In this document: positions 1-11,424 of the stretch, piece after piece
Layout: every line of letters begins with the position of its first letter
Numbering within the stretch: position 1 is the first letter of the stretch
Assembly: GCA_907165065.1 (NCBI GenBank)
Contig: OU015525.1
Span: 51,035,537-51,099,536 of the forward strand
DNA: 64,000 nt
Source: Caprimulgus europaeus
Taxonomy: Eukaryota > Chordata > Aves > Caprimulgiformes > Caprimulgidae
Reading direction: 5' to 3'
Notes under the pieces: generated by a model
Told to the model about the DNA's origin: nothing
Database searches by the model: none
The model's input: only the letters and a program-made list of their open reading frames with translations
Program-made: the position numbers and the translations under genes

Positions 1-3000
1 ATGCATGAAGAGTAAGTGAGCACTTCATATGACTATCCCAGCCCTAACTAATTGCTGAATTGCCAGAAGAGCATCCTTCTGATGGGGTTATACATGTGAA
101 GATTCTCCTGGCATTGAAGATAAACTTATCTTGATTGCTCGTGGCCTTTGGGTACAAGCAAAAGCATTTTGTTGAAGAAGTTTCTGTCAAGATGTCTCCA
201 AACTAATTTCTCTGAACAAAAAAGAAATACAGTCTATTAGCTCTGCAGCTAGACCAGGAAGGAAACTCTTCCTTTAGCTGAAGGAAACAGGAAGAGAACT
301 TCCCCATCTAAAAGGAAGGAGCAGTGTAGCTACCAGCAATTGTGGATATAAAAGCATGAAATATTTTTAAATTGAAATATTTTATTTTTAATGCCTGAAT
401 ATTGAAAACACCTAAGAGAGTACCTTGTCTGAACACGTTTATTCCTCTGAACATGTTGCAAAATAAAGTACATATCTTTCATTTCTAAAACCACTTCCGT
501 TCTTCAAGAAAACTGGAAGTGGGTTTTGCGCACAATCTGACAATTAAAATAACCACTGTTTCCTAATGCTGCTATGTGTCGCAGAGCATTAATTTTTATG
601 ATGATTTCTTTGGTAGCTGTTCCATTCTGAATTACATGCGAGTGTGTATCCTTCTTCAGTGGCCAAAACCCCCTAAATCTGTTTGTGTATGTAAAAACTA
701 AAGCCTGACTTAGACACTGCAATATTTGTCATGTGCACTGAGAACAGAGGTTAGGTGTGGTTTCAATAGTGGTAAATCCTTTGTTAACACAATGACCTGT
801 AAAAAAAGTAGGGAGCTCCTACTACTTATTTACATGATAGCAATTCTTTTATTAACCCACTGTGCCATTACACATGCAACTCTTTTAACATAAACATTTC
901 AGGCAGTTGGGGAATTGCGATCTATTTTTTTCTCATTAATGTTCCTATAAATTATGTGATGGATCTACCTCCTCGAGGTCTCAAGTAATGGAAATTTACA
1001 CCTGTAAGAAACCATTGCAATAAATTATTATGCTGCTAAGGGAAAGTATAGATGCCATGAGATGGCAACACAGGACTGTGTCAAAGATTATTAAATTATT
1101 TTATTGAAACTCTGAGATCTAAGTGCCCTGTAGCTCCACAACATTATGATAGTTGTTGGGAAGATGGGAATCTTTTGTGCATGCGATGCTTCCACATTCC
1201 TAACATGAGAAAATGTTTTAGTGATAGCATTAATCTGTTGGAGGTATGCAGGCTAAAATACAGGCTTTTCTCTTATGCCCCTGCACTCTGGGTGGCTTAT
1301 GCAGCTCTTACCTAAACCCCAGATACTTGGGACCTTGGGATGCTTGTCCTAGTTGCTTATCTTTATGGTTTCAGCAGTATATAGATAGCAGCTCCCAGTC
1401 ACAGTTTGTTGCCCCAGCTGGTGGCTAAAAGCAAACATCAGTCTCAGGCCTTTTCTCTTAGGTAAAGATTTTGCTGCATTTTTATTTGTTGGGCTGAAGA
1501 TTCAGAGATGGAAACATTTTTCTGGGAGAGCTGAGAGGGAGAAACTGCTGCTGGGGAAGAGTTTTCATGAGTAAGTGTCTGGGTTTTTCAGTACTGTGGA
1601 TGATCACTTAGAGAAGCTATGCACAGAAATACCTACTCCCTCTTGGAGCCATAGACAACACTTACAGTTAGAGATGGAGAGGAAGCTGTCACAAAGAAGA
1701 AATTTAAACCCAAATACTGTCAGTGGATGCTCAAGTGCTGACTTAGCTTCTTTACCTGAGGCACTGTTGGATTAAGTGATTCATGTTATGGGTGAAGGAA
1801 ATGGTGAATAGTGACAGAACGTGAGTTCACAGGTAATCAGTCATAGTTTGGATGTAGTTGATAAATTTGCATTTGCTTAATCTGAAAATATAAAGCCTGA
1901 TTTTGCCTCTTTCAATTTTTTATCCTTCTACCATGAGACTGTCAGAAAACAAAAGTGCAACTTCGTTTCCTGATTATCTTAATTTCATCAGATTTCACTT
2001 AACGTCTAGCTGGGACATAATTTTTCTGGTAAGTACCTTATATAGGATGAGCAATGCACATAGTTCAGCTACAGATATGGTTATATTTCATGAGAATGAG
2101 AACATCACTTCAGACTCCACCTAATCAAGTCATAACAAAGCAACTGTCCTCTTGCCAAAAGCAAAATAAGTTTTCTGAAAAAGTCTCAATTTCGTATGTC
2201 TGTTTTTTTTGTTCAGCCAGACTGGAGAAATATAGAATAAATTATAATTATTCTATTTTGGAAAGGTTCATTTGGTTTAACCTCTTCTGTATGGATATAT
2301 GTACCTGCCCCCAATATTCCAGACAAAGCTTAATGGAATAATGATGCCACCTTTGCTATTAATAGAATGAGTTCAGGCTGATTAGTCAAGCTTAACCCAC
2401 TTGTTTTGACAAGGTCTTCAAGTTTATTTCTGTTTAAACAAGAATAGAAAGCTTCTCACTGATGTTTATTAAGTATGAAACTGTACTTTACTGTAATGAC
2501 AGTGAAATGAAATAAATAGTTCAAAGGTGCCAAATAAACATTTTAAAGTATACTTTGCAGAATAAGTGACCTTTGTCTGGTTTGTTTCCTCAGATGTAGT
2601 GAAAATACCCAACTCATATAATAACAGGAGGTGATCCAGTGTCAAATTCCTTTGTTAGGGGATGAGCAAGATGTATTATTTTATGCATTTATTAGGTAAA
2701 AGAATGGGTAATATTCACTCTTAAACATGGAATTTAATGGAAGGATCTGCATTACTATAATGAAACTGTAAATCACAACTCTCTATAGTAAATCTTAATT
2801 AAATGTTGTTCGTTCTTCGAAGAAAAGAAACCTAAACTCTAAATGTGAGTCCACACATTTAGATGCACACAAGGCATTTAAGAATTCAAATCTCTTTTAT
2901 CTACTGAATTAAATGTACTGGTCAGATAATTATTTCTTTTTTTCCACCAGGAAAGACCCTTTCTCTGCTATATCCTCCTCCTTCAGACAGTGGAAGCTAA

Positions 3001-6000
3001 GGAGACAATTAAGCCCTTAATGGAGGAACATCACTGAGGCAGGAGAGGACAGGAGCCCTTTTATTTGCTAATGCAGAACAGTGGCCAGCAGAAAACAGTT
3101 TCCCCTGAAGCTATGGCTCTGAAACTCAAACTGCAGATGAGTTCCTGTGCAGCTTCTACAGCTGTTCCTCATCTCCCCTGAGCTCATCACCCAATTAGTG
3201 AAAGTTTTTGTGGTAAATAACTCGATGTGACACATAACATCATGCTTCCCCGTGTGTGCTTTAGCTTGCATCTATGCATATATCCTAGGTGCCAGTTCCC
3301 TGGTTGTGCTGGCTGTGTAAGTTGTGCAGGCATGCCAGGGTTGGCTGGACAGGGGAGACGGCCACCTGATGTACACCGTTATCTAAAGTCAGTCTGGAAA
3401 CAGAGCACAACCTAGACTCAGAAACTGGAAGTGAAGACAGCTCTGATAGCTTACATATTACCTGAGCATCCCTGCCTGCAAAAAAACATTACTTACCAAT
3501 CTGAAAAGACATGTAGCTCCATAATGATCTAATTCTCTCAACCACAGCTCTGAACTGTCAGGCTTATCTGTCTTGTCTTGTAATAACAATCAGCTTGGTG
3601 GGGTGGCACTGAGGAGCACAGGGGACTGACTTTCAGGTCTGGTGGGATGGGGAGGAGGGTAGAGCAGAAACTGTCTGTGTAGCTGACCACAGGCGACTGG
3701 GCTACTGGGATAAGCTTGCTGAAGGCAGTTTCCAACATCTGGTTTGAGAAACAGCTGTGATTTGCTGATCTACATAATTGAGATGCCTCCCTGGAATTAA
3801 GTGTCTCCAGAGGAAACTTAGCATCTGAGCAAATAAGACAACCAGGAAGGATGTGGTATTGAGAACATGGAAGTCGGGTCTCCCATCTCTCTGTGGGCTA
3901 AACATCTTTCTTGGGTGCCTCACTTCTTCACAAAAGATTTATAATGGGCAGTGTCAGTGCTGCAGCCTCCTGGTCAGGCCACATGGAAGTTAGTAGCTGA
4001 TTATTAATCCCATGTCTCTGCTCATGGTATTTGAGCTGACAGACACACATCCGTCTCCCTTCAATGCAGAATTCTTGCCCAGGAAGCTTTCCAGTCCTTG
4101 TCCAGTCTCTGTCTTCAGACACCAACATTTCTCTTTGGACTGTATTTCAGTCCAACAGTGCCAGGGTATTTCCCCTTATATTTAGGCTGATTTTTTGCTA
4201 CTTTGATCTCTTTGTGCTAGCCCACACCATTCTACTCCCTCCTCGGCTGCTAGCCCCTATGGCACTGGTCGAGCATTCCTCTCCACACTCCTGTATGAAA
4301 TGCTCAATTTCTCCTACTAATCCTTGTCTTGAAAAAGCCTGTTCCCCAGGCCTCTAATCGATATTTATCTTTGAAGAGACTCTGTCTGAAACCTTTTTGT
4401 ATGTATTCCTGATAAATGGCTTTCCCATTCCAAATGTTGCTTTGAGTAGTGAGGGGGAAAGCACAGATGCAGGAGGCAGGGATTAGGAGAAAGGGAAGAA
4501 ACAATAACAGAAATATTTTACATTCCCCAAAACACATGAAACTGTGCCTATCATTTCACTTTTAGTGGGATTCAGCTGCTTTTCCCCAGAGCATTTTGAA
4601 ATGACAGGCATAGTTTTTGCAGCTTGGAAAATGCTAAGACATTTCTAAAATATATCATATAGTAAAGGAAGCCTGCATTGCAATTTTTTACCAAGATAAT
4701 TTCCTGTGGCAGCTAATTTCTTATTAAAAAGCAAACAGTTAACTTCTAATTGTCTTGAATGCATGCCTCTGACATAGATGAAAACTGGTTTTCAACTGTA
4801 TGAGTTATAATTTTTTCAGAAAAATGCAACAATTACAAATAATATAATTGAAAACAAATGCAAACAAAGCACAACTCATAAACAAGCAGGGGGGGAAAAT
4901 ATCCCTGTCTTATGAAAACAGGTTATTATCTTAGACACAAGTAAATTTTCCAGGTCAGTCATGTCTCTCAAACACACACAGCGCTATCTGACCAGCTACT
5001 GCATTTTACACTCACATATATATACTTAGGGCTTCGTGTTTTCAAAGGATCTTGCTTGTCCTCTACGTGGAGCCCCAATCCTTCAAGCAATTTGAGGTGA
5101 TGCACCTTCAACTTCTGCTAGGGCCAGGGCAGGCAGCTCCGAAAGACAATCTGGGGTACATCAGTACTTGTTAACTCCAGGGCAGACTTGTGCTTGAGGC
5201 TGAATATCAGATGGTCCACACTGCCTACATGACTTTTCAAGCTCTAGCTGATGTCCCAAACCAGGTAGTAGGCTGAAAACTAGAAAAGCTGAGGAACAAG
5301 GGAGGAATGGTCCCTTTGCTACAGACAGTGTAGAAAACAGTGCTTTGGGGCACAGTTCAGCCAATTAAAGTCCAAATTTTGGTGTGGCAGAATAGATGTA
5401 GCCAAGGAGATTTAGACTCTGTAAAATAAATTTGAGGGGGTTAGCAAAAATGCAAATCAGGGCCTTGATTATTGTGCCTGGCTAACCAGCTACCTTCCAA
5501 ATTTAATATACCCACATTGAGAAAACTGACCCTAATCCTTATACACTTTAAAATTTTCGGTCTGATCTGTGGGAATTGAACTGCCAAGTAGAGCAAAGTT
5601 ATATCTCAAGTTCACTTGTCCTTATAAACTCCTGAGCTTTTATATTACAAGGATGGAAAGTGCAGAAGACAAATCCATCTACAAAGACACAAAACCATCA
5701 TATGCAAATCTCCCTTATTGTGACTATGCATAAAGACAATAATGCTGCGATGTTGTTCAGATGTTTGTGTTATTGCAACCTGTAAAAGGTTAAATAATCC
5801 TCATGCCTCAACTAGCATTCTTAAATGCCTTATTATTTAAATAGGTTATTTAAATTGCAGACATAAAAGCTGTATAAACACCTCTCTTACGATAATGACT
5901 TACTTTGTATGCAAATATGCATCTATTTCTCATTGATTCTGTATCAGTTCATAAACAACGGAAAAACCCCAGCTTAGTATTTAGCAAAAAGCCTAACATT

Positions 6001-9000
6001 TATGCTGGGATCATCTCTCTACTTTGAAAGACACAGGCATCTTAAACTGGGGTATGTTGGGGAAAACTACACAGTTAGTTACTTAGTTGCTCCCAGCACT
6101 CTGTTATGTCTTGGGTCTAAAGCTAAGAGCTGTCATACTGAAACTTGCAGGAGCTCTGGCTTAAAACTGCAGAAAAATATTACTGCTATGAACTAGATCC
6201 TTAGGGTTATACCAGATGTGCTCCTGGCCCAGAGCATTAATCTTCTCTCATTTAAAGCCAAGACTCATGTAAATTATGCGAGCTGCTCTCAGTTTTGTTT
6301 GGGAAAATGAACAAACTGTGGTGAAAGAGCTTTTCTTCAGTGGCTGAATCCTGCAGGGCCGTATATCCCATGCTAAACTTCTGTCCCATAAGTAACTTTA
6401 AAAGCTTTTAATTTCTACAGACCTTTTATAAAGAAAACTGAGAAGAACATCTCCTGAATATATTTTTAGCTAATTTAGTGTTCACACATTTAATTTCTGT
6501 GAATATGCTATTACCAGTCCTTTCTGAATAGCTCTGCTTTTGGTCATTTAGTTAGTATTTACTGCAAGCTGATCTGCATTCTTTTTGGACTCCCATTGAC
6601 TCGGACAGAGGCTGTAGATTCAGCTGAAGTCTTGTTCGTGTGGAGTGAAGTCAATAGGAGTACTTCCAGGGATTCAAATGAGCTTCTATGGGCCCTAGCC
6701 CAGGACAAGAGTTTATAGTGTTTGGAGCCAGAAAGAACTGAATGAGATCATCTGGTCTGATCTCTAGTTAATCACAGGATATGAAAGTCCTATCTAGATA
6801 TGCCAGGACTGAAATAGCATTTTTTAACTTGGGAGATTACAAAGCATGTACCATGGAGAGGAGATGCAGAAGTCCTTTCCTCACGGTGTGACACCCTGGC
6901 TGCTGGGACCTGCTCAGGTGAGATGTTCCTGGGTGACCTTAGCTTGATTGCCAGCCACCACAACATGGCTGATGGCACAGCGTGGTACCCGCTTCCTTCC
7001 CAAATCCTGCAGGAAGCTGAGGATTAAAGAAAATGTAATCAATACTGTTTCCCATCAAACTCAGGAACAAAGGTGGGAAGCAGAAGTTGTCAGGCTGACA
7101 TTCTTTAGGGCCAGAAAAGACTGCAAATACCAGTCAGCCTAATACTCTGATGATGTGTGTGTACGTATGATAAAATGTCAAAAAGAAATATGGTTGTACA
7201 AGGCTAAAATAAAAAATATGTCTAGCCCAGTACTACTTCCAAAAGTAGCAGATGCGTACAAGAAATACAAAAAGCAGAGCAATGTAAAATAATCTGTCTC
7301 ATAATCAGTGGTTTAGGAATCTCTTGAAATGGAGGTTGGACCCGGACCAGTATACTGCAATAAACTGGTGGAGGGGTCTTTCCTTCAGGAACTGCTTAAT
7401 AATTTTTTTTAAAGCCACTGAGATTACTCCCAGAATCTGTATTAATCCCCTTTTTCTTTTAATATACTTAATGTCATTATAAGAACTCTATGTGAGGGTA
7501 AAGCCACTTCCTTCTCATAAGCTGACTCAATATTTTCCTCACAGCTATGAGGAAATGTCTTATTTCAAGGCTGATTTTTTCCAACTCTAACTTCCCCGTG
7601 CTAGCTCTTAACACACCTTTGTCAGCATACTTGCAACAGAGGATGGAAAACAGATTTTTATCTTTACCTTCTCCTTTTGTACTGTATCAGTTTTTAGGTA
7701 ACAGCCATTCAGATTTTTAAAATCCTGATCCAGAGGACCATTTAATCGCATGATTTACTTTAAGTACATAAGTAATCCCATTGACTTCAATGGGACTATT
7801 CTCAGGTTAAAAGTTAAATGCACGGTTAAATGCTTTGCTTGAATAGCATTTAAATTCTTTTTAATTTCTCATTTACTCTCATTTCTTGCTTATAATACTG
7901 GATCTGTACAATGTGTTGGAAGCACAGCATTTCAAGTAAATAGTTCAGCATGGGATCACGTAGGTTACAACACAGCAATTTCCATTGCAGCTTTTGTCTA
8001 GCGCTGAAGGAATTCTGACTGATGGATACCAAGGGCTTTTTTGATGTTATTTTCTCTGAGGAACTAATGCTCTTCATTCCTGCTAATTCCCTCTGCTGCC
8101 TAGTTTATTTGTTCAGCAGTGCCCTAAACAAGAAAGGTTTCCTTCAAACAATAAGCTGCTTTGCACTCTGTGTGTGTGCGGTTTACTGAATCCAGACCTA
8201 GGGAAAATGTACTGGTCTTCAGCTGGTATGAATCAGAGCTGTCTGCAGAGATGAGGGAGCTATGCTTATTCACATCAGCTAAGGATGTGACCTGATGTCT
8301 ACTGTGTTCATAGATAAATGTGTGTATGCGTGCAGTTAAACATATAACACCTGGGAAAAGGACTAGGTCTTCGATAATCTGCTCTTGGGACATGAGATAT
8401 AATATCAGAGACACAAGGGCAAAAGGATGAAATTAAAGCTGATTTCTTCCCGAGGTCATGTATGAAAATACATAATATGGTATCATCTACCAGTGCCAAT
8501 AGCAAAATACTTTTGAATAATGTTTGCAGTGTAATTATATCCATACTATGGACCTTCAAAAGCATGTAAGGTGTTTCAAATGAATCTGCATTATTTCAGA
8601 ATTTTCAGTATTAGTCATTGGCTATTCCTGTGTCCTACATATATGTGACTGGGGGTTTAGCTCCTTCTGCAAACAACGCGAAGTTGCCATTTCCGATCAG
8701 CCAAGCTAGGAAGTTAAGTATCGCCTGACTCATGGTTTCAATTATTTTCTGAAGGCTTCTATATCTGTCTGTTGACCAGATGCAGAGCCAAACCCCTTCT
8801 GTAAGGCGCTCAGCATATACAGTGAGACTATTCCTTAACATACAGTATTACCCAAATACTTCAGATTTTTGTCAATATTCCAGAGTAAAACCTTTTTTCA
8901 TTAAATTGCTTATTAGTAATTTACATATACGAACGACATTGTACATAACAGAGATCCAATTCTTAAAGAACTAAATAAAATCCAAACTGAATGAGCAAAT

Positions 9001-9120
9001 GGTTATGGTTTTCTGCCTAATTTGCAATTGGAGTTGAGGTGACTATTTTTACATCTTTAAATTTTATAAAAATCTCAATGTAGAGATACAAAGTAGCCTT
9101 TGTTTGCATAGGAAGCAACA
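1..9120. other. gene-free AT-rich intergenic DNA
   Basis: I find no exon, RNA gene or clear mobile element in this stretch. Open frames are all under 100 codons, overlap on both strands and resemble no family I know. A short segment near 6.72-6.79 kb vaguely resembles an ancient CR1/L3-type 3' end but is too decayed to call firmly. Distal regulatory elements or untranslated first exons of CLUL1 could lie here and would not be visible by eye. Confidence 0.6.
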
Positions 9121-9121
9121 G

Positions 9122-9164
9122 ATCAGTTAGTTTTCCACAGATCAGTTAGTTTTCCACAGATCAG
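9122..9164. repeat. short tandem repeat, about 19 bp unit x 2.3
   Basis: The unit ATCAGTTAGTTTTCCACAG occurs twice head to tail, followed by a partial third copy. It is a local duplication in intergenic DNA with no coding context. Confidence 0.85.
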
Positions 9165-9752
9165 GAAAGGCAGGGCTCCATTGTAATGAGACCCTCTAAG
9201 AGCAGAGAGGTCATCACTCCAGTAATTTCTAGAATAATGTTTTGATGTAATTGCTGAGTCAGGAAAGCAAAGCCATAAAAAACCCCTGTACCACTGAAAA
9301 ACAGTGAAGTATCTCGCTTTAGCATTTTTATGAGAAAACAAATACCTCCTAGGTAAATCCTTAAATAAGAACTTACCTCAAATATCTTCCCAGCAGGTAG
9401 AAGTTCATGGACTTTTTGATCTGGAGACAGCATTTTCTCCACTGTGCTAAATAATCACAATCAGTCGATCTTCCAAGTTTTTTTTACATCGTTTATCTGT
9501 AGGAACAAAATAAAACCATCAGTATTAGGACTCCCTACAAGCCACTGTCCAGAAAGTAGGATGTGTGAAACTGTGCTGGACACTAATTATAATGTAGCTA
9601 ACCCAAAACCTAAGTGAAAAATCAGCATGACTTTGAAGTGCGAGAGTCTAATCCTAAATAAATGACTGTGCTTCTTAGGAGTTTGCCTTCATCTTTTACA
9701 AGTTTAACACTCTAATTCAAGTTTTCAGAAAGGTGATGATTCAGATGTGGTG

Positions 9753-9765
9753 GCCGCCATCTTGG
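9753..9765 (+). promoter_or_regulatory. perfect YY1-type motif in intergenic DNA
   Basis: GCCGCCATCTTGG reads as a full YY1 consensus (reverse AAGATGGCGGC), with two CpGs kept in an otherwise CpG-poor, AT-rich region about 8.3 kb upstream of the CLUL1 start codon. The motif match is seen directly. Any binding or promoter role is inference, and there is no CpG island around it. Confidence 0.35.
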
Positions 9766-9948
9766 CTGACTGCAGACTGTGCTAGGAAATGGTTGACAGG
9801 ATTTTGTACAGCTTGAAATAATTTCTAATTTGGACGTGCTTTACGGGTGAATGCTCAGAACCTGTCAACTTCCATGCATGATGGATGTTGCACATATCCA
9901 TATTTAGCAGGCTATCTATGTATCCCATTTTGGCCTGTATCATACACA

Positions 9949-10444
9949 TCATAGAATCACAGAATGTTTTGGATTGGAGGGAAATTCAAAGGCCATCTAG
10001 TCCAACCCCCCACCACAGGCAGGGACATCTTCCTCTAGATCAGGTTGCTCAAACCCCTGTCCAACCTGACTTCGAATATTTCCAGTAATGGAACATTCAC
10101 AACTTCTCTGGGCAACCTCTTCTAGTGTCTTACCACCCTGATCATAAAAAATTCTTCCTTATGTCCATTCTAAATATACTCTTTTCCAGTTTAAAACTGT
10201 TATTCCTTGTTGTATCACTACAGGCCCGGTAAAAGTCTGTCTCCAACTTCCTTAAAGCCCCCTTTTGGTATTGAAAGGCCATAATAAGGATTCCTCAGAG
10301 GCTTCTCTTCTCCAGGCTGAACAACTCTCTCTGTCCTTCCTGACAGGAGAGGTGTTCCAGCCCTCTGATAATTTTTGTGGCCCCCACTCTGGACCTGCTC
10401 TAACAGGTCCATGTCTTTTGTGTACTGGGCTCCCCAAAGTTGGA
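9949..10444 (-). mobile_element. CR1 LINE 3' fragment (5'-truncated)
   Basis: On the plus strand the block opens with ATAGAATCACAGAATG and a CATCTAGTCCAACCCCCC-like segment. This is the reverse complement of the CR1 3' end, so the element lies on the minus strand. It continues through the usual C-terminal and 3'-UTR region with phrases such as CTTCTCTTCTCCAGGCTGAACAA. It is 5'-truncated, as most avian CR1 copies are, and its reading frame is broken. A second CR1 follows immediately. Confidence 0.9.
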
Positions 10445-10446
10445 TA

Positions 10447-11045
10447 AACATGGAAAACACAGAACTGTTGTGGTTGGCAGGGATCCCTTGAGATCATCTA
10501 GTCAAAATTCCCTGCTCAAGCAGGGCCACCTAGAGCTGGTTGCCCAGGACCATGCCCAGTCACCTTTTGAATACCTCCACAGATGGAGACTCCACAGCCT
10601 CTCTGGGCAACTTTGTTCCAATGTCTAACCATTCTCAGAGTAAAAAGGTGTTTCTTGTGTTCAGATGTAATCTCATGTCTTTTGTGCCTGTTGCCTCTTG
10701 TGCTGTCCCTGGGCACCACTGAAAAAAGCCTGGCTCCCTCATCTTCATTCCCTCCCATCAGGTATATAAACACACATTGATAGGATTTCCATGAGCCGCC
10801 TTCTCTCCAGGCTGAAGACTCAGCTTTTTTGGCATCTCCTCATATGAAAGATGCTCCAGTCCCTTAATTATCTTTATAGCCCTATGCTGGACATGCTCCC
10901 TTGTGTCCATGTCTCTTTCACTGTGGAGCCCAGAACTCAACCTGGCATTCCAGGTCTGGCTTCATCAGTGCTGAGTAGAAGGAAAGGATCACCTCACTTG
11001 ACCTGATGGCAATCTTTTTCTTAATGCAGCTCAGGATACTGCTGC
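10447..11045 (-). mobile_element. second CR1 LINE 3' fragment
   Basis: Another 3' end begins at about 10,447, with ACAGAACTGTTGTGGTTGG followed by GAGATCATCTAGTC, directly after the preceding CR1 and in the same minus orientation. Restarting the 3' terminus means two separate insertions rather than one longer copy. This copy is more diverged and belongs to a different CR1 subfamily from its neighbour. It ends in the GATGCAGC-CAGGATACTG region typical of truncated copies. Confidence 0.85.
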
Positions 11046-11344
11046 CAAACACAAACAAGCCAGGTCTTGCTGAAAACTGCATGTCACATCAAGTCAGTTT
11101 TAAACAGGGTCTTCCAAAGTGCAACTCATCTAACTCTGAGGTCAAGGTCTACAGTAGGTCAGTTAAATTGCAACTTAGCCTACAGCTCTTCTTTGGTTTC
11201 AAAGAAAACCTAGATCACTTACTAGCTGAGTTGCACATACTGTTTGCACACTCAAATCTGGACTGCTAAGTCCTATAATTATTGTCTCAGTGATTAGCAT
11301 CTCACAGTGCTTGCAAATGTATTAAGCAACTTGGTATGTGGGCA

Positions 11345-11424
11345 AATCCCCTGTGGCAGGGCGGTTGGACTAGATGGTCTTTGAAGGTCCCTTCCAATCC
11401 AAACCATTCTGTGATTCTATGATG
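11345..11424 (+). mobile_element. CR1 LINE 3' tip, plus strand
   Basis: GGTTGGACTAGATGGTCTTT and the following CCTTCCAATCC-AACCATTCTGTGATTCTATGATG are the canonical last ~80 bp of CR1 with its 8-bp-type terminal repeats. Only this 3' tip is recognisable. It lies opposite in orientation to the two CR1 copies about 300 bp upstream. Confidence 0.9.

Noticed and set aside
6715-6790. Possible ancient CR1/L3-like 3' end (GAGATCATCTGGTCTGAT)
   Set aside because: The match is short and decayed; noted in the intergenic entry but not given as a mobile element.
8640-8740. Slight resemblance to a 5S rRNA-derived SINE head
   Set aside because: Only short scattered matches, no second conserved SINE domain nearby.
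10218-10940. Overlapping 60-85 codon frames
   Set aside because: They fall inside two CR1 3' fragments.
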